Of a stretch of 40,772 nt of DNA, positions 31,805-39,939 are shown piece after piece. A program made the translations under genes and the position numbers. The stretch covers positions 1 through 40,772 of the forward strand of contig JAFAGC010000024.1 of assembly GCA_023423065.1 (NCBI GenBank), read 5' to 3'. The notes beneath the pieces were generated by a model that had not been told where the DNA came from, searched no databases, and saw only the letters and a list, made by a program, of their open reading frames with translations. The DNA is from Pseudomonadota bacterium (GTDB lineage Bacteria; Pseudomonadota; Gammaproteobacteria; Steroidobacterales; Steroidobacteraceae). Positions within the stretch are counted from its first letter, which is position 1. Each line of letters begins with the position of its first letter.

Positions 31805-32872
31805 TCATGACTTTCCGGGCATGGGCGCCCGTGGCGGGTGGACGGGCGTTTCCAGCCGCATCGAGGCGGCCAGCTCGTCGCGGCCCGTGCTTTCGGCGAA
31901 TTCGGCCAGCGTGCGCAGGTCGATCGCGGAATCCATCGTGAATTGCGCGGAATGTCCGCGCAGCCGTTCGAAGACCGCGAGCGCCGCGTCGGGGCGGCCG
32001 AAGCGCAGCAGGTGGCGTATCAACGTACTGCCGATGGTGTCGACCGCGACGGGATTCTCCCAGCGCAACACCTGTTCGGCGGCGTGGTATGCATCGCGAC
32101 AGACGTGTTCCGCGTCGAGATCCTCGAGCCAATTGGCGAGCGGCGCGGTCGCGTCCACCTGGCGGCCATGCCGCGCCAGTTGAAAGACCTCGTCCATCAT
32201 GCGGGCGCGCAGCTTGATGCGTTCGCTCTCCGCGCGTTCCGCGGCGCGCTCCGGGCTGTTGGAGGCCTGGTAGCCGAGCTGGCGGCGCCGCAGGTACATG
32301 CCGCCGCCGATGAGCGCGAAGAACGACAGCTCGCACAGCAGCTGCACGGCATGCACGAGGATGCGCCACAGCCCGGTGCTCGCGACGAACCAGCCGATGG
32401 CCGCATACACGACCATCGCCGCGAGCAACGCGAAGTACAGGGGGCCGAGGCCACGGATCACGCGGAACAGCGTGACCGGATTCACGGCCTCGTAGAATTT
32501 TTCGCCGAATCCGAGCACCGCGATCGAAGCCGGCAGCAACGCCAGCAGGAAAACCCCGAGTGCGATGCCGGCGTTTCCGCCGATCCAGATGCAGAACGTC
32601 GCGCCGATCGTGACGATCGCGAGCTGAACCCAAGGCCGCACTTCGAAGGGACTCAGCATTTCCTGCGACATCACGGGTGCTTCCGTTCGTCCCTCGGAAA
32701 TGTTCTCGACCAGCACGTAGCAGTATTTCAGGATCCAGATCTGTATGAGCACCTTGCCGACCGTGCCGAAGATCATGTGCAGGTCGAGCACGGACAGGAA
32801 GATCGAGAAAATCGCGACGACGAGCAGGATCGTCGCCTGGAATGGAACCAGCATGACGCGCAAGTAGTCCAT
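31805..32872 (-). CDS. Polytopic membrane protein with C-terminal helical-repeat domain, unknown
   Basis: 355 residues. Five hydrophobic segments lie in the first 195 residues (about 10-35, 38-55, 82-105, 110-125, 147-193). A basic, charged helix (about 197-225) leads to a soluble all-helical region with TPR-like helix pairs (AYHAAEQVLRWENPVAVDTIGSTLIRHLLRFGRPDAALAVFERLRG). No family was recognised. The start ATG 32872 has no clear ribosome site and lies only 24 bases from the palindromic element 32896-32963. It precedes the ABC operon on the same strand by 98 bases, so co-transcription is possible. Confidence 0.75.
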   Translation of the reverse strand: MDYLRVMLVPFQATILLVVAIFSIFLSVLDLHMIFGTVGKVLIQIWILKYCYVLVENISEGRTEAPVMSQEMLSPFEVRPWVQLAIVTIGATFCIWIGGNAGIALGVFLLALLPASIAVLGFGEKFYEAVNPVTLFRVIRGLGPLYFALLAAMVVYAAIGWFVASTGLWRILVHAVQLLCELSFFALIGGGMYLRRRQLGYQASNSPERAAERAESERIKLRARMMDEVFQLARHGRQVDATAPLANWLEDLDAEHVCRDAYHAAEQVLRWENPVAVDTIGSTLIRHLLRFGRPDAALAVFERLRGHSAQFTMDSAIDLRTLAEFAESTGRDELAASMRLETPVHPPRAPMPGKS

Positions 32873-32883
32873 AATGGCCGCGC

Positions 32884-32991
32884 AGGAAAATCCGGGAAAA
32901 TCCGGGACAGATCTATTTAGCGACGATTATTATCGTCAATAAATAAATCTGTCCCGGATTTTCGTCCCGGATTTTCTTTCCCGGATTTTCT
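32884..32991. repeat. Extragenic palindrome with flanking direct repeats
   Basis: A 68-base imperfect palindrome (32896-32963, three or four mismatched pairs) contains GGGACAGATCTATTTA on the left and its complement with GGGACAGATTTATTTA sense on the right strand; the centre is GACGAT-tatt-ATCGTC. Outside it the unit CCCGGATTTTC is repeated three times to the right (32953-32990) and its complement twice on the left. It lies in the 152-base gap between two divergent genes, so their promoters must be in or beside it; TATTAT in the centre could be a -10 box. It resembles dispersed REP-type elements. Confidence 0.8.
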
Positions 32992-33024
32992 TTCCACGAG
33001 CTTCTGCGGGGGCAACAGTAGAGC

Positions 33025-34710
33025 ATGGAATCGAATTCTTTTGACGCGATCGTCGTCGGCACGGGAATCAGCGGCGGTTGGGCAGCCAAGGAACTGACGG
33101 AGAAGGGACTCAAGACTCTGGTACTCGATCGCGGCCGCATGGTCCGGCACGGGGAATACCCCACCGCGATGAAGAACCCGTGGGAGCTGCCGTACGGCAA
33201 TCGCATCACGCAGGAAACGCGCCGCCGCAAGCCGGTCTGGTCGCGCACCAACTACCCGACGCCCGCGAACGAACACTGGTTCGTCGACGACATCGACAAT
33301 CCTTATGTCGAAACGAGCGGTTTCGACTGGCTGCGCGGCTGGCACGTCGGCGGCCGCTCGCTCATGTGGGCGCGCCAGAGCTACCGGCTGAGCCCGCTCG
33401 ATCTCGAATCGAACGCGAAGGAGGGCATCGCGATTCCCTGGCCCGTGAGCTACGAGGAAATCGCACCCTGGTACGACAAGGTGGAAACCTTCGCCGGCAT
33501 CAGCGGCAGCATCGAGGGTCTGCCGCAATTGCCCGATGGCAAGTTCCTGCCGCCGCACGAGCTCAACTGCGTCGAACAGGAATTCAGGCAGAAGCTGGAC
33601 CAGAAGCTCGGCCGCAAGCTCATCATCGGCCGTTGCGCGAATCTCACCGGGCCGCTCACGCACAACGAAAGCCCGCAGCGCGCGACCTGCCAGGCGCGCA
33701 ACATGTGCATCCGCGGGTGTCCGTACGGCGCGTATTTCAGCTCGGTGTCCGCGACGCTGCCCTCGGCCGAGCGCACCGGCAACATGACCCTCCTGGCCAA
33801 CAAGATCGTCTACGAAGTCATCTACGACAACGACAAGGGCAAGGCGACCGGCGTGCGTGTGCTCGACGCGGAGACCGGCCAGCAGACCGACTACTTCGCG
33901 AAGGTCGTCTTCCTGTGCGCATCCGCGCTCGGCTCCGCGTTCATCATGTTGAACTCGACCTCGAGCCGTTTCCCGAACGGCTTCGGCAACGACTCGGGCG
34001 AGCTCGGCCACAACATCATGGACCACAACAAGCCGGGCGGGGCGAGCGCGCTGGTCGATGGGCATCTCGACGTCGCGTACACGGGGCGCCGGCCCAACGG
34101 GTTCTACATTCCGCGTTATCGCAACGTCGGCAAGGACAAGCGCGATTACCTGCGTGGCTTCGGCTATCAGGGCCGCGCCTCGCGCTCCACGTTCTCGCGC
34201 TTCAACGACAGCGCGCTGATCGGCGAGGAGCTCAAGCAGGCCGTGCGGGAGCCGGGGCCATGGACCATCGGCATGACGGCGTTCGGCGAGATCCTCCCGT
34301 ATCACGAGAATCACGCGAAGCTCGATCGCACGAAGAAGGACAAACACGGGTTGCCGCTGCTCGCCATCGACGCCGTCGTGCGCGACAACGAGCGCAAGAT
34401 GCAGGAGGACATGCGCAACGACGCGGGCGAGATGCTCGAGGCGGCCGGTTTCAAGAACGTCACGGTGCGCAGCGACAACTACAACGTCGGCAACAGCATC
34501 CACGAGATGGGTACGGCGCGCATGGGCGCGGACCCGAAGAAGTCCGTGTTGAACAAGTACAACCAGGTGCACGCCTGCAAGAACGTGTTCGTGACCGACG
34601 GTTCCTTCATGGTGTCCTCGGGCTGCCAGAACCCGTCGCTCTCGTACATGGCTTTCACGGCGCGCGCGGTCGATCACGCGGTGTCGGAACTCAAGAAGGG
34701 CAATCTATGA
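33025..34710 (+). CDS. GMC-family FAD dehydrogenase with FAD-GDH-type iron-sulfur motif
   Basis: 561 residues. FAD Rossmann motif VVGTGISGGWAAKEL near the N-terminus; GMC active-site pair H493 (SIHEMGTARMG) and N536 (SGCQNPSLSYMAF); FVTDGSFM. Cysteines C222, C228 and C232 in CQARNMCIRGC have the C-x5-C-x3-C spacing of the 3Fe-4S site in the catalytic subunit of Burkholderia FAD-dependent glucose dehydrogenase. The next gene encodes the matching small subunit. The pair would oxidise a sugar or sugar alcohol in the periplasm, the catalytic subunit riding with its Tat-exported partner, as it has no signal peptide. No cytochrome c subunit gene follows, so the electron acceptor is unknown. Relatives include sugar 3-dehydrogenases. 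Confidence 0.93.
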   Translation: MESNSFDAIVVGTGISGGWAAKELTEKGLKTLVLDRGRMVRHGEYPTAMKNPWELPYGNRITQETRRRKPVWSRTNYPTPANEHWFVDDIDNPYVETSGFDWLRGWHVGGRSLMWARQSYRLSPLDLESNAKEGIAIPWPVSYEEIAPWYDKVETFAGISGSIEGLPQLPDGKFLPPHELNCVEQEFRQKLDQKLGRKLIIGRCANLTGPLTHNESPQRATCQARNMCIRGCPYGAYFSSVSATLPSAERTGNMTLLANKIVYEVIYDNDKGKATGVRVLDAETGQQTDYFAKVVFLCASALGSAFIMLNSTSSRFPNGFGNDSGELGHNIMDHNKPGGASALVDGHLDVAYTGRRPNGFYIPRYRNVGKDKRDYLRGFGYQGRASRSTFSRFNDSALIGEELKQAVREPGPWTIGMTAFGEILPYHENHAKLDRTKKDKHGLPLLAIDAVVRDNERKMQEDMRNDAGEMLEAAGFKNVTVRSDNYNVGNSIHEMGTARMGADPKKSVLNKYNQVHACKNVFVTDGSFMVSSGCQNPSLSYMAFTARAVDHAVSELKKGNL

Positions 34711-35297
34711 ACGAGTCGCTTTTGAAACGGCGTGAAATTCTCCGGCGCGCGGCCTGGCTGCTGGGCGGCGCCGTGTCGGCGCCCGCGGCGCTCGCGATCC
34801 TGCAGGGCTGCTCGGCGAAGGAAGCGGCGCCGGGCGCGGCGGCCTTCGTGCCGAAAGTGCTGAGCGCCGATCATTTCGCGCTGGTGTCTGAAATCGCCGA
34901 GATCATGATCCCGAAGACCGACACCCGTGGCGCGAAAGACGCCGGCGTCCCGGCGTTCATCGACGAGGTGCTCGGCGCGGTGTACGACGAGGAGACGCGG
35001 CAGCGTTTCGCGAGCGGCGCCGCCGAATTCATGGTGGAGGCCCAGAAGATGGGCGGCAAGCCATTTCTCGATCAGGAGCCCCAGACCCGCACCGAGTTCG
35101 TGAAGCAATCGCTCGAACGCGCGCTCGAGGTCGATGGATCCAGGCCCTTCATCCTCATGACCCGCGAACTCACGTTGCTGGGCTTCTACACCTCCGAGCC
35201 GGGGATCATGGAAAACATGGAATACGAGGCCGTACCCGGCGCATTCCATGGCTGCGTCCCCGTCTCGCAGATGAAGAAACCCGTCTACTGGGAATAG
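34707..35297 (+). CDS. Gluconate 2-dehydrogenase subunit 3 family protein, Tat-exported lipoprotein
   Basis: 196 residues. The N-terminus KRREILRRAAWLLGG is a twin-arginine signal and LQGC is a lipobox, so the protein is probably a lipoprotein after Tat export. The mature part matches the small subunit family (DHFALVSEIAEIMIPKTDTRGAKDAGV, FIDEVLGAVYDEETR, FILMTRELTLLGFYTSEPG). In FAD-dependent sugar dehydrogenases this subunit acts as chaperone and export carrier for the catalytic subunit. The start overlaps the GMC stop (ATGA at 34707-34710), so they are made together. Confidence 0.93.
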   Translation: MNESLLKRREILRRAAWLLGGAVSAPAALAILQGCSAKEAAPGAAAFVPKVLSADHFALVSEIAEIMIPKTDTRGAKDAGVPAFIDEVLGAVYDEETRQRFASGAAEFMVEAQKMGGKPFLDQEPQTRTEFVKQSLERALEVDGSRPFILMTRELTLLGFYTSEPGIMENMEYEAVPGAFHGCVPVSQMKKPVYWE

Positions 35298-35364
35298 GGG
35301 AATTCGCCCGACGATAGTCATCTGGAGTTCTTCCGCAAGGACGCGATCACGAGGGAGGTCGCTC

Positions 35365-35919
35365 ATGAAGTTCCTTTCCGGTCTCGGCGTCGTGATCCTG
35401 CTGGCGGTCAGTGCCTCCGCGCAGGACGACGATCTGGCCAGCAAGATGATCAATCAGAAGACCAACGGCACGTGGTACTTCCAGCCTGACAAACCCAAGG
35501 CGAAACACATCAAGGCGGAAGTCCCGGGCGACTACGCGTTCCGCGTGAAGGCGGGCAAGGGTCGCAACCCCTGGGACGTGCAGGCGAACTCGCCGGTCGA
35601 CGGCGCCATCAACGAGGGCGACGTGATCATGCTGATGTACCACGCACGCGCGGAGCAACCCGCCGAAGGCGGCAGTTCGCTCGCGACGCGCATCCAGATG
35701 ACGTCTCCGCCCTGGAGTCAGGTCCTCGAGTTCACCTCGCCGATCAGCGGCGAGTGGAAGAGCTACTGCGCCTTCCGCGTGGCCAACATGTCGCTGCCGA
35801 AGAGCAACGTGTCGATCCACCTCGCCACGGCCGAGCAGGTCATCGACCTCGGCCCGGTGTTCGTGTTCAACTTCGGCAAGGACTACGACCAGTCGAAGTT
35901 GTCATTCTGCAATGGCTAG
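35365..35919 (+). CDS. Exported sugar-binding-like beta-sandwich protein
   Basis: 184 residues, ATG 35365 with GGGAGG six bases upstream. Signal peptide about 1-19 (ending SASA-Q). The mature part shows the jelly-roll pattern of CBM4/9-like domains: YAFRVKAGKGRNPWDVQ, INEGDVIMLMYHARAE, WSQVLEFTSPISGEWKSYCAFRV and EQVIDLGPVFVFNFGKDYD. Such domains appear in glycan-degrading enzymes; here it stands alone. Coming after the GMC dehydrogenase pair it may present a saccharide substrate, which is inference. The end overlaps the next gene by eight bases. Confidence 0.75.
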   Translation: MKFLSGLGVVILLAVSASAQDDDLASKMINQKTNGTWYFQPDKPKAKHIKAEVPGDYAFRVKAGKGRNPWDVQANSPVDGAINEGDVIMLMYHARAEQPAEGGSSLATRIQMTSPPWSQVLEFTSPISGEWKSYCAFRVANMSLPKSNVSIHLATAEQVIDLGPVFVFNFGKDYDQSKLSFCNG

Positions 35920-36712
35920 ATCCCGCTCCATTCCCCAGGCGGTACGCGAGCTCTGTCTCGCGTTCCCCGGGGTCGAGGAATTCGAGTCCCACGGCTCGCC
36001 CAACTTCCGCGCGCGCGACGGGGCGCGCAAGGGCAAGATCTTCGCCGTGTTCGCGCTCAATCATCACGGCGACGGGCGAGTCGCCCTGTGGCTCGCGACG
36101 CCGCCGCTCGAGCAGTCGCGACTCATCGCCTCCGCCCCGAAGGCCCTCTTCAAGCCGCCATACGTCGGGCCGTCCGGGTGGATAGGCATCGAGCTCAATC
36201 GCGGTTTCTCGTGGAAACGCGTGATCGAGCTCGTGCACATGGCCTACGTCGCGAACTCGCCGCCGAAACTCGTCGCGCTCGTCGCGAAGCCGCCCGTCGT
36301 GGCCGCGCCGACGCGCCGCATGAAGCCCGCGGAGATCGATCGCATGAAGACGCCGGGCGCGTTGAAGGCGCTCGCGCGGATGCGGCGCATCTGCGGCGCG
36401 CTTCCCGAGACGAGTGAGGCGCTGCAATTCGGCATGCCGGTATGGCGCGTGGGCAAACGCGGCTTCGCCCTGTTGTACGACTATGGCCAGGGACTTACCG
36501 CATCGGTGTGGGTGGGCATCGAGCGCCAGGGTCCGCTCGAGATGGATCCTCGGATGTCGGTGCCCGCTTACATGGGCCACAACGGCTGGATCGCGATGGA
36601 AGTCGCGCGTCTTTCGGACCGCGAGCTCTCCGACTTCGTGATTGAAAGTTATCGACATTTCGCTTCGCGTCGCGCGGTCGCGAAGCTCGACGCCAAATCC
36701 CGGGTCGCTTAA
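35912..36712 (+). CDS. Tandem MmcQ/YjbR-like protein
   Basis: 266 residues, two copies of the YjbR fold. The first (about 1-115) has AVRELCLAFPGVEEFESHGSPNFRA and YVGPSGWIGIELNRG; the second (about 150-255) has MRRICGALPETSEALQFGMPVWRVGKRGFALLYD and YMGHNGWIAMEVARLSDRELSDFV. The G-x-x-G-W-I-x-x-E motif is in both copies. YjbR proteins are single-domain DNA-binding-like folds of unknown role, so a fused pair may mimic a dimer. The start overlaps the preceding stop region, and no ribosome site is needed beyond coupling. Confidence 0.82.
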   Translation: MARSRSIPQAVRELCLAFPGVEEFESHGSPNFRARDGARKGKIFAVFALNHHGDGRVALWLATPPLEQSRLIASAPKALFKPPYVGPSGWIGIELNRGFSWKRVIELVHMAYVANSPPKLVALVAKPPVVAAPTRRMKPAEIDRMKTPGALKALARMRRICGALPETSEALQFGMPVWRVGKRGFALLYDYGQGLTASVWVGIERQGPLEMDPRMSVPAYMGHNGWIAMEVARLSDRELSDFVIESYRHFASRRAVAKLDAKSRVA

Positions 36713-36859
36713 CTCCCACCACTGTTGCGCGTTTGTTACGTCCCCTAATGGCGTCATCTTGAATCCTGGCGCCACCAGGAGGATGTTCGCGCTCACATAG
36801 GGTGGCGGAGCGCGCAAAACGCCCGTCGATGCACAACAAGCCAAGGAAGGGGTCATTCA

Positions 36860-36973
36860 ATGATGGTGGACAAGAGGGTGGTGAGGCAGCGATTTGCGTG
36901 TGTTTTGTTAGCGGTCGCATGCGGGACCGTGACGCTGATCGTGGTGCATCTGTCGTCGATCGTCTCGCTGTAG
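36860..36973 (+). CDS. 37-residue single-helix membrane peptide
   Basis: ATG 36860 is preceded by AAGGAAGGGG at eight to ten bases. The peptide begins MMVDKRVVRQRF, followed by one hydrophobic helix (ACVLLAVACGTVTLIVVH) and a short polar end. A basic N-terminus and a single helix suggest insertion in the inner membrane with the N-terminus inside, or a short secreted remnant. A strong terminator follows 22 bases after the stop, so the peptide seems to have its own transcript. The region 36713-36859 upstream contains a TCCTGG/CCAGGA hairpin (36764-36780) and no clear promoter. Family unknown. Confidence 0.6.
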   Translation: MMVDKRVVRQRFACVLLAVACGTVTLIVVHLSSIVSL

Positions 36974-36994
36974 CAAGACGCCATGGCGAGGCCG

Positions 36995-37033
36995 GGGCCG
37001 CGGTCCAAAGGATGGGACCCGCGGCCCTTTCTC
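36995..37033 (+). terminator. Rho-independent terminator
   Basis: GGGCCGCGGTCC (36995-37006) pairs with GGACCCGCGGCCC (37015-37027) with one bulged base and an 8-base loop, followed by TTTCTCT. It ends the peptide transcript and lies just before the end of the convergent glycosidase gene. Confidence 0.8.
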
Positions 37034-37062
37034 TATCCGCTGGCTTTACCGGCGCACGTCAC

Positions 37063-39177
37063 TCATTGGCGCGGCGCGGCCTCGCGCGCCACTTCGAGAT
37101 CGCGCGCGACTTCCTCGCGCACGCGCGCCCAGTGGAAGAGGTTGTCCGGATTCGCGTCGAACGAATTGTGGTTGTAGTGCGTGAGGCGCATGTCCTCGTA
37201 CAGCGGGCGCGTGATCCCGACGACCGCGTCCCAGCGGCTCAGCGCCATGCCGAGTCGTTCGAGCGCCTGCTGCCGGTACTGCTCCTTGCCCGTCGCCCGG
37301 AACGTCTCGAGCGCAACCGCGCCGCGCAGTTTCTCGGCGAGATGCAGGCCGAGATACGCCCAGGTCCGGATGTCGGCGACCTCGTATCGCAGCGCGACGT
37401 CCCTGCGCGTATCGAGCTTCTCGACGAGGTCGAGCGCGCGGCGGCAGTCGCGTTCGAGAGCGTCGGCCAGCGCGAGCGGGGTGATGCGCGTGGCGGGTAG
37501 TTCGGTGCCGGCCTGCGTCGTTCGCACGTACTCGGCGACGCCGACGTAGTCGGGATCCATGGTCGGCTGGTCGATGAGCGCGTCGACGCCGATGTAGCGC
37601 GTGTACTCACCCTGCAGCGCGAGAAACCCCTCGCTGTACAGCGTGAAGTCCCAGCGCGAATCGAACAGTGAGGCGAGACGCAGCTGCGTGTTCGATGCGA
37701 GCGAGAAGGCTTCCAGCAGGTCCTTCGCGCGCGGGCCGTAACGGCGCGTGAATTCCGCCTGGAACACGGCATCCGGCGTGGCGGCGTCGTAAAGCAGCCG
37801 TCCCCAGAGCTTGTAGAACAGCCACTGCCGCTCGAACGCCCAGCGCCACTGCGGATGTTCGAGCTTCGTGAAGTAGTCGAGCGCGGGAATGTACGTCTCG
37901 GAGCCGGTGAAGTAGCCGCCGACGTAGGGGTGCGTACCGTTCTGCGCGATGTGCCGGCGGATGAAATCCGGAACGCCCCAGCGCAGCGCGAAGAAGTCCT
38001 CGTTGCGGATCTGCCAGACGACCTTGTAGTTGGCCGGCGGCGGCTCGAAGTAGGTATCGCCGAGTTTGCCGCCGTGCACCTTCACGAGCTTCGGCGTCGA
38101 GTGGCCGTGCGACCAGTTGAATTTCATCTCGGCCCAGATGGGACCCTCGAACTGGTTGCCGAGCTTTTCCATCGCCGCGCGCGTGACTTTCTCGACGTCC
38201 TTGCTCACGCCAGGTCCGGAAGACAGGCCCGACGAGAAGGGTACGCGATGGATGAGCTTCACCGGCCGCGTGCGCTTCGCTTCGAGCGCGCCCGCGATGA
38301 AGACCTCGTCGACGAACTGCTGGCGCTCGAGCGGCGTCATGCCCGCCATGCCTTCGCCGTGCGAAACGCCGATGCCGTCGAGATCCGGATACTCCTCGAG
38401 CATCTGCCGGACACTCTCGCGCAGGTAACGCTTCGTGGTCGGCGTGGTGTCGCCGTCGACGTAGTAGTGAGGATAGAAGTTCCTGCTGTCGGGGTTGTGA
38501 GCCTTCGCGAACTCCTCGCTCACGAAGATGCTCCAGAACACGACGTACGTGTCGAGACCGCGTTCCTTCGCGAGCCGGAAAATCCCGCGATACAACTTCT
38601 GCCAGGCCGCGAACTCCGCGTCGGACCACTTGCTGGCCTCGGGGAAGTTCTTCGGCCGGATCATGTAGGTGAACGGATGCAGCGTCCACAGGCTCACCGC
38701 GTTGAAGCGGTTCTCGACCATCATGTCGAGAAAGCCCTCCCAGAACTCGAGGTCGCGCACCGTCGAGAAGTGCTGGTCGAGCGCCGAGCTCGGGCGATAG
38801 GTGTCCCAGGGCGTGTTGAACTTGATGCCGCGGAAGGCGAGCGCGGGTTCGACCGGCGCCGCCGCGAGTTTCGAGGCGGGGACGCCATTGAGCAGCTGCT
38901 CGCGCGCTTCGAGGGCGCCATAGATCAGTCCGCGCGCATCGCCGCCCGTGATCCTGACGCGCGCTCCCGAGGCGATCGAGAAACTCTCGGCGCCCAGCGA
39001 CGGGTCGATGTGGAGCTCGATCCTGCACGGCTTGCCCTGCGGATCCGACACGGATTGCAGGCGCTTCATCGCGTACGCGGCCTGGGGCGAGTCGATCTTC
39101 GAGGTCGTCTCGCAGGGCGCGGCGGATGCGGCCAGAGGGCATAGAGCGAGGAACAGGGAAACCAGGCGTGTATTCAT
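37063..39177 (-). CDS. Secreted GH67/alpha-galacturonidase-like glycosidase
   Basis: 704 residues from ATG 39177 with a signal peptide (MNTRLVSLFLALCPLAASA-A). An N-terminal GH20b/GH67-like beta domain (about 30-110, RITGGDARGLIYGALEAREQLL) is followed by a TIM-barrel region beginning RGIKFNTPWDTYRPSS and including MMVENRFNAVSLWTLHPF, DGIGVSHGEGM, IWAEMKFNWSHGHSTP, RNEDFFALRWG and YFTGSETYIP. The last 250 residues are helical. I recall this pattern from proteins annotated as alpha-galacturonidase-like relatives of GH67 in polysaccharide-degrading bacteria. Candidate catalytic acids are the glutamates in GEGM and WAEMKFN, but I cannot assign them. It is not next to transport genes. Confidence 0.7.
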   Translation of the reverse strand: MNTRLVSLFLALCPLAASAAPCETTSKIDSPQAAYAMKRLQSVSDPQGKPCRIELHIDPSLGAESFSIASGARVRITGGDARGLIYGALEAREQLLNGVPASKLAAAPVEPALAFRGIKFNTPWDTYRPSSALDQHFSTVRDLEFWEGFLDMMVENRFNAVSLWTLHPFTYMIRPKNFPEASKWSDAEFAAWQKLYRGIFRLAKERGLDTYVVFWSIFVSEEFAKAHNPDSRNFYPHYYVDGDTTPTTKRYLRESVRQMLEEYPDLDGIGVSHGEGMAGMTPLERQQFVDEVFIAGALEAKRTRPVKLIHRVPFSSGLSSGPGVSKDVEKVTRAAMEKLGNQFEGPIWAEMKFNWSHGHSTPKLVKVHGGKLGDTYFEPPPANYKVVWQIRNEDFFALRWGVPDFIRRHIAQNGTHPYVGGYFTGSETYIPALDYFTKLEHPQWRWAFERQWLFYKLWGRLLYDAATPDAVFQAEFTRRYGPRAKDLLEAFSLASNTQLRLASLFDSRWDFTLYSEGFLALQGEYTRYIGVDALIDQPTMDPDYVGVAEYVRTTQAGTELPATRITPLALADALERDCRRALDLVEKLDTRRDVALRYEVADIRTWAYLGLHLAEKLRGAVALETFRATGKEQYRQQALERLGMALSRWDAVVGITRPLYEDMRLTHYNHNSFDANPDNLFHWARVREEVARDLEVAREAAPRQ

Positions 39178-39347
39178 CGTTGAACCGGAGCGATGCGAAT
39201 GGCTCATGCGAGGCCCGATGTCCTGCCGAACCGCGTGACGAGACAGTGCTCGAAGGTAATTGCAGCCGTCGGGCATGACAACCTCCGCGCCATTCCGATC
39301 GATGGTTCGCGCGTCGCGCGCGTCCTGGACGGAAAATTCCGGGGAAC

Positions 39348-39806
39348 TCAGTCCCGCTGCCAGGCCATGATCTCGGGATCGGTGAAGAACGTCTTCGTCC
39401 GCCCCATCTCGTAGCCGCCACTGTCGTTCTGCGTGAACGGCATGTAGAACACGATCGTCAGGCCGAGCTGGTGCTCGATCAGCACCTTGATCGCGCGCGT
39501 CTCCTCGGCATCGGGAATCGCCGTGACGATTTCCGCGATGGCGATGGCCTTGAGATCGCGCTCTCCCGCCATCGTGCGCAACCCGTTCCGGAGCATCGGC
39601 AGGATGTGATCCGAGTGGGCGAAGCCGCCCGGCGTGCTGCACATCGCGTCGAGCAACGCGACTCGCCCCTCGACGGTGAGCACGGCCGAGTGCGGCAGGA
39701 AGTATCCGCGCTCGTGCAGGCGTTTGACGGACAGCTCGAACAGCGGCCCGGCCAGTGCGGCCAGGTCCTGCCGGGCCGCGGCGTACAGTTCCTGGGGCGT
39801 ACTCAT
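39348..39806 (-). CDS. Conserved-looking soluble protein, unknown
   Basis: 152 residues from ATG 39806; ATG 39818 (four codons earlier) is equally possible and neither has a good ribosome site. The protein is soluble and mixed alpha/beta: helices around LYAAARQDLAALAGPLFELSVKRL, a possible strand pair LPHSAVLTVEGRV, and a C-terminal IVFYMPFTQNDSGGYEMG. No signal peptide, cysteine pair or known motif was recognised. It is divergent from the SDR gene and 170 bases upstream of the glycosidase on the same strand. The gap 39178-39347 shows no recognised site. Confidence 0.7.
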   Translation of the reverse strand: MSTPQELYAAARQDLAALAGPLFELSVKRLHERGYFLPHSAVLTVEGRVALLDAMCSTPGGFAHSDHILPMLRNGLRTMAGERDLKAIAIAEIVTAIPDAEETRAIKVLIEHQLGLTIVFYMPFTQNDSGGYEMGRTKTFFTDPEIMAWQRD

Positions 39807-39939
39807 CTTCGAGATCATGCGGACGGCGGCATGCGATGGCCCGTCCATAGGGCTTTCATTTTTCTTGTCCACTCCCCGATCGACCGGCCTGACTACAACA
39901 CAGGACAACCCCGCGGTCAAAACCTGAGAAACTCGCCGC

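Noticed and set aside
32917..34677. A 586-codon open frame antisense to the GMC dehydrogenase
   Set aside because: The sense strand has all GMC motifs; the antisense product has none and starts from no usable site.
36783..36800. Five-codon frame (ATG at 36783) directly after AGGAGG
   Set aside because: The ribosome site touches the ATG with no spacing, and the frame is too short to support.
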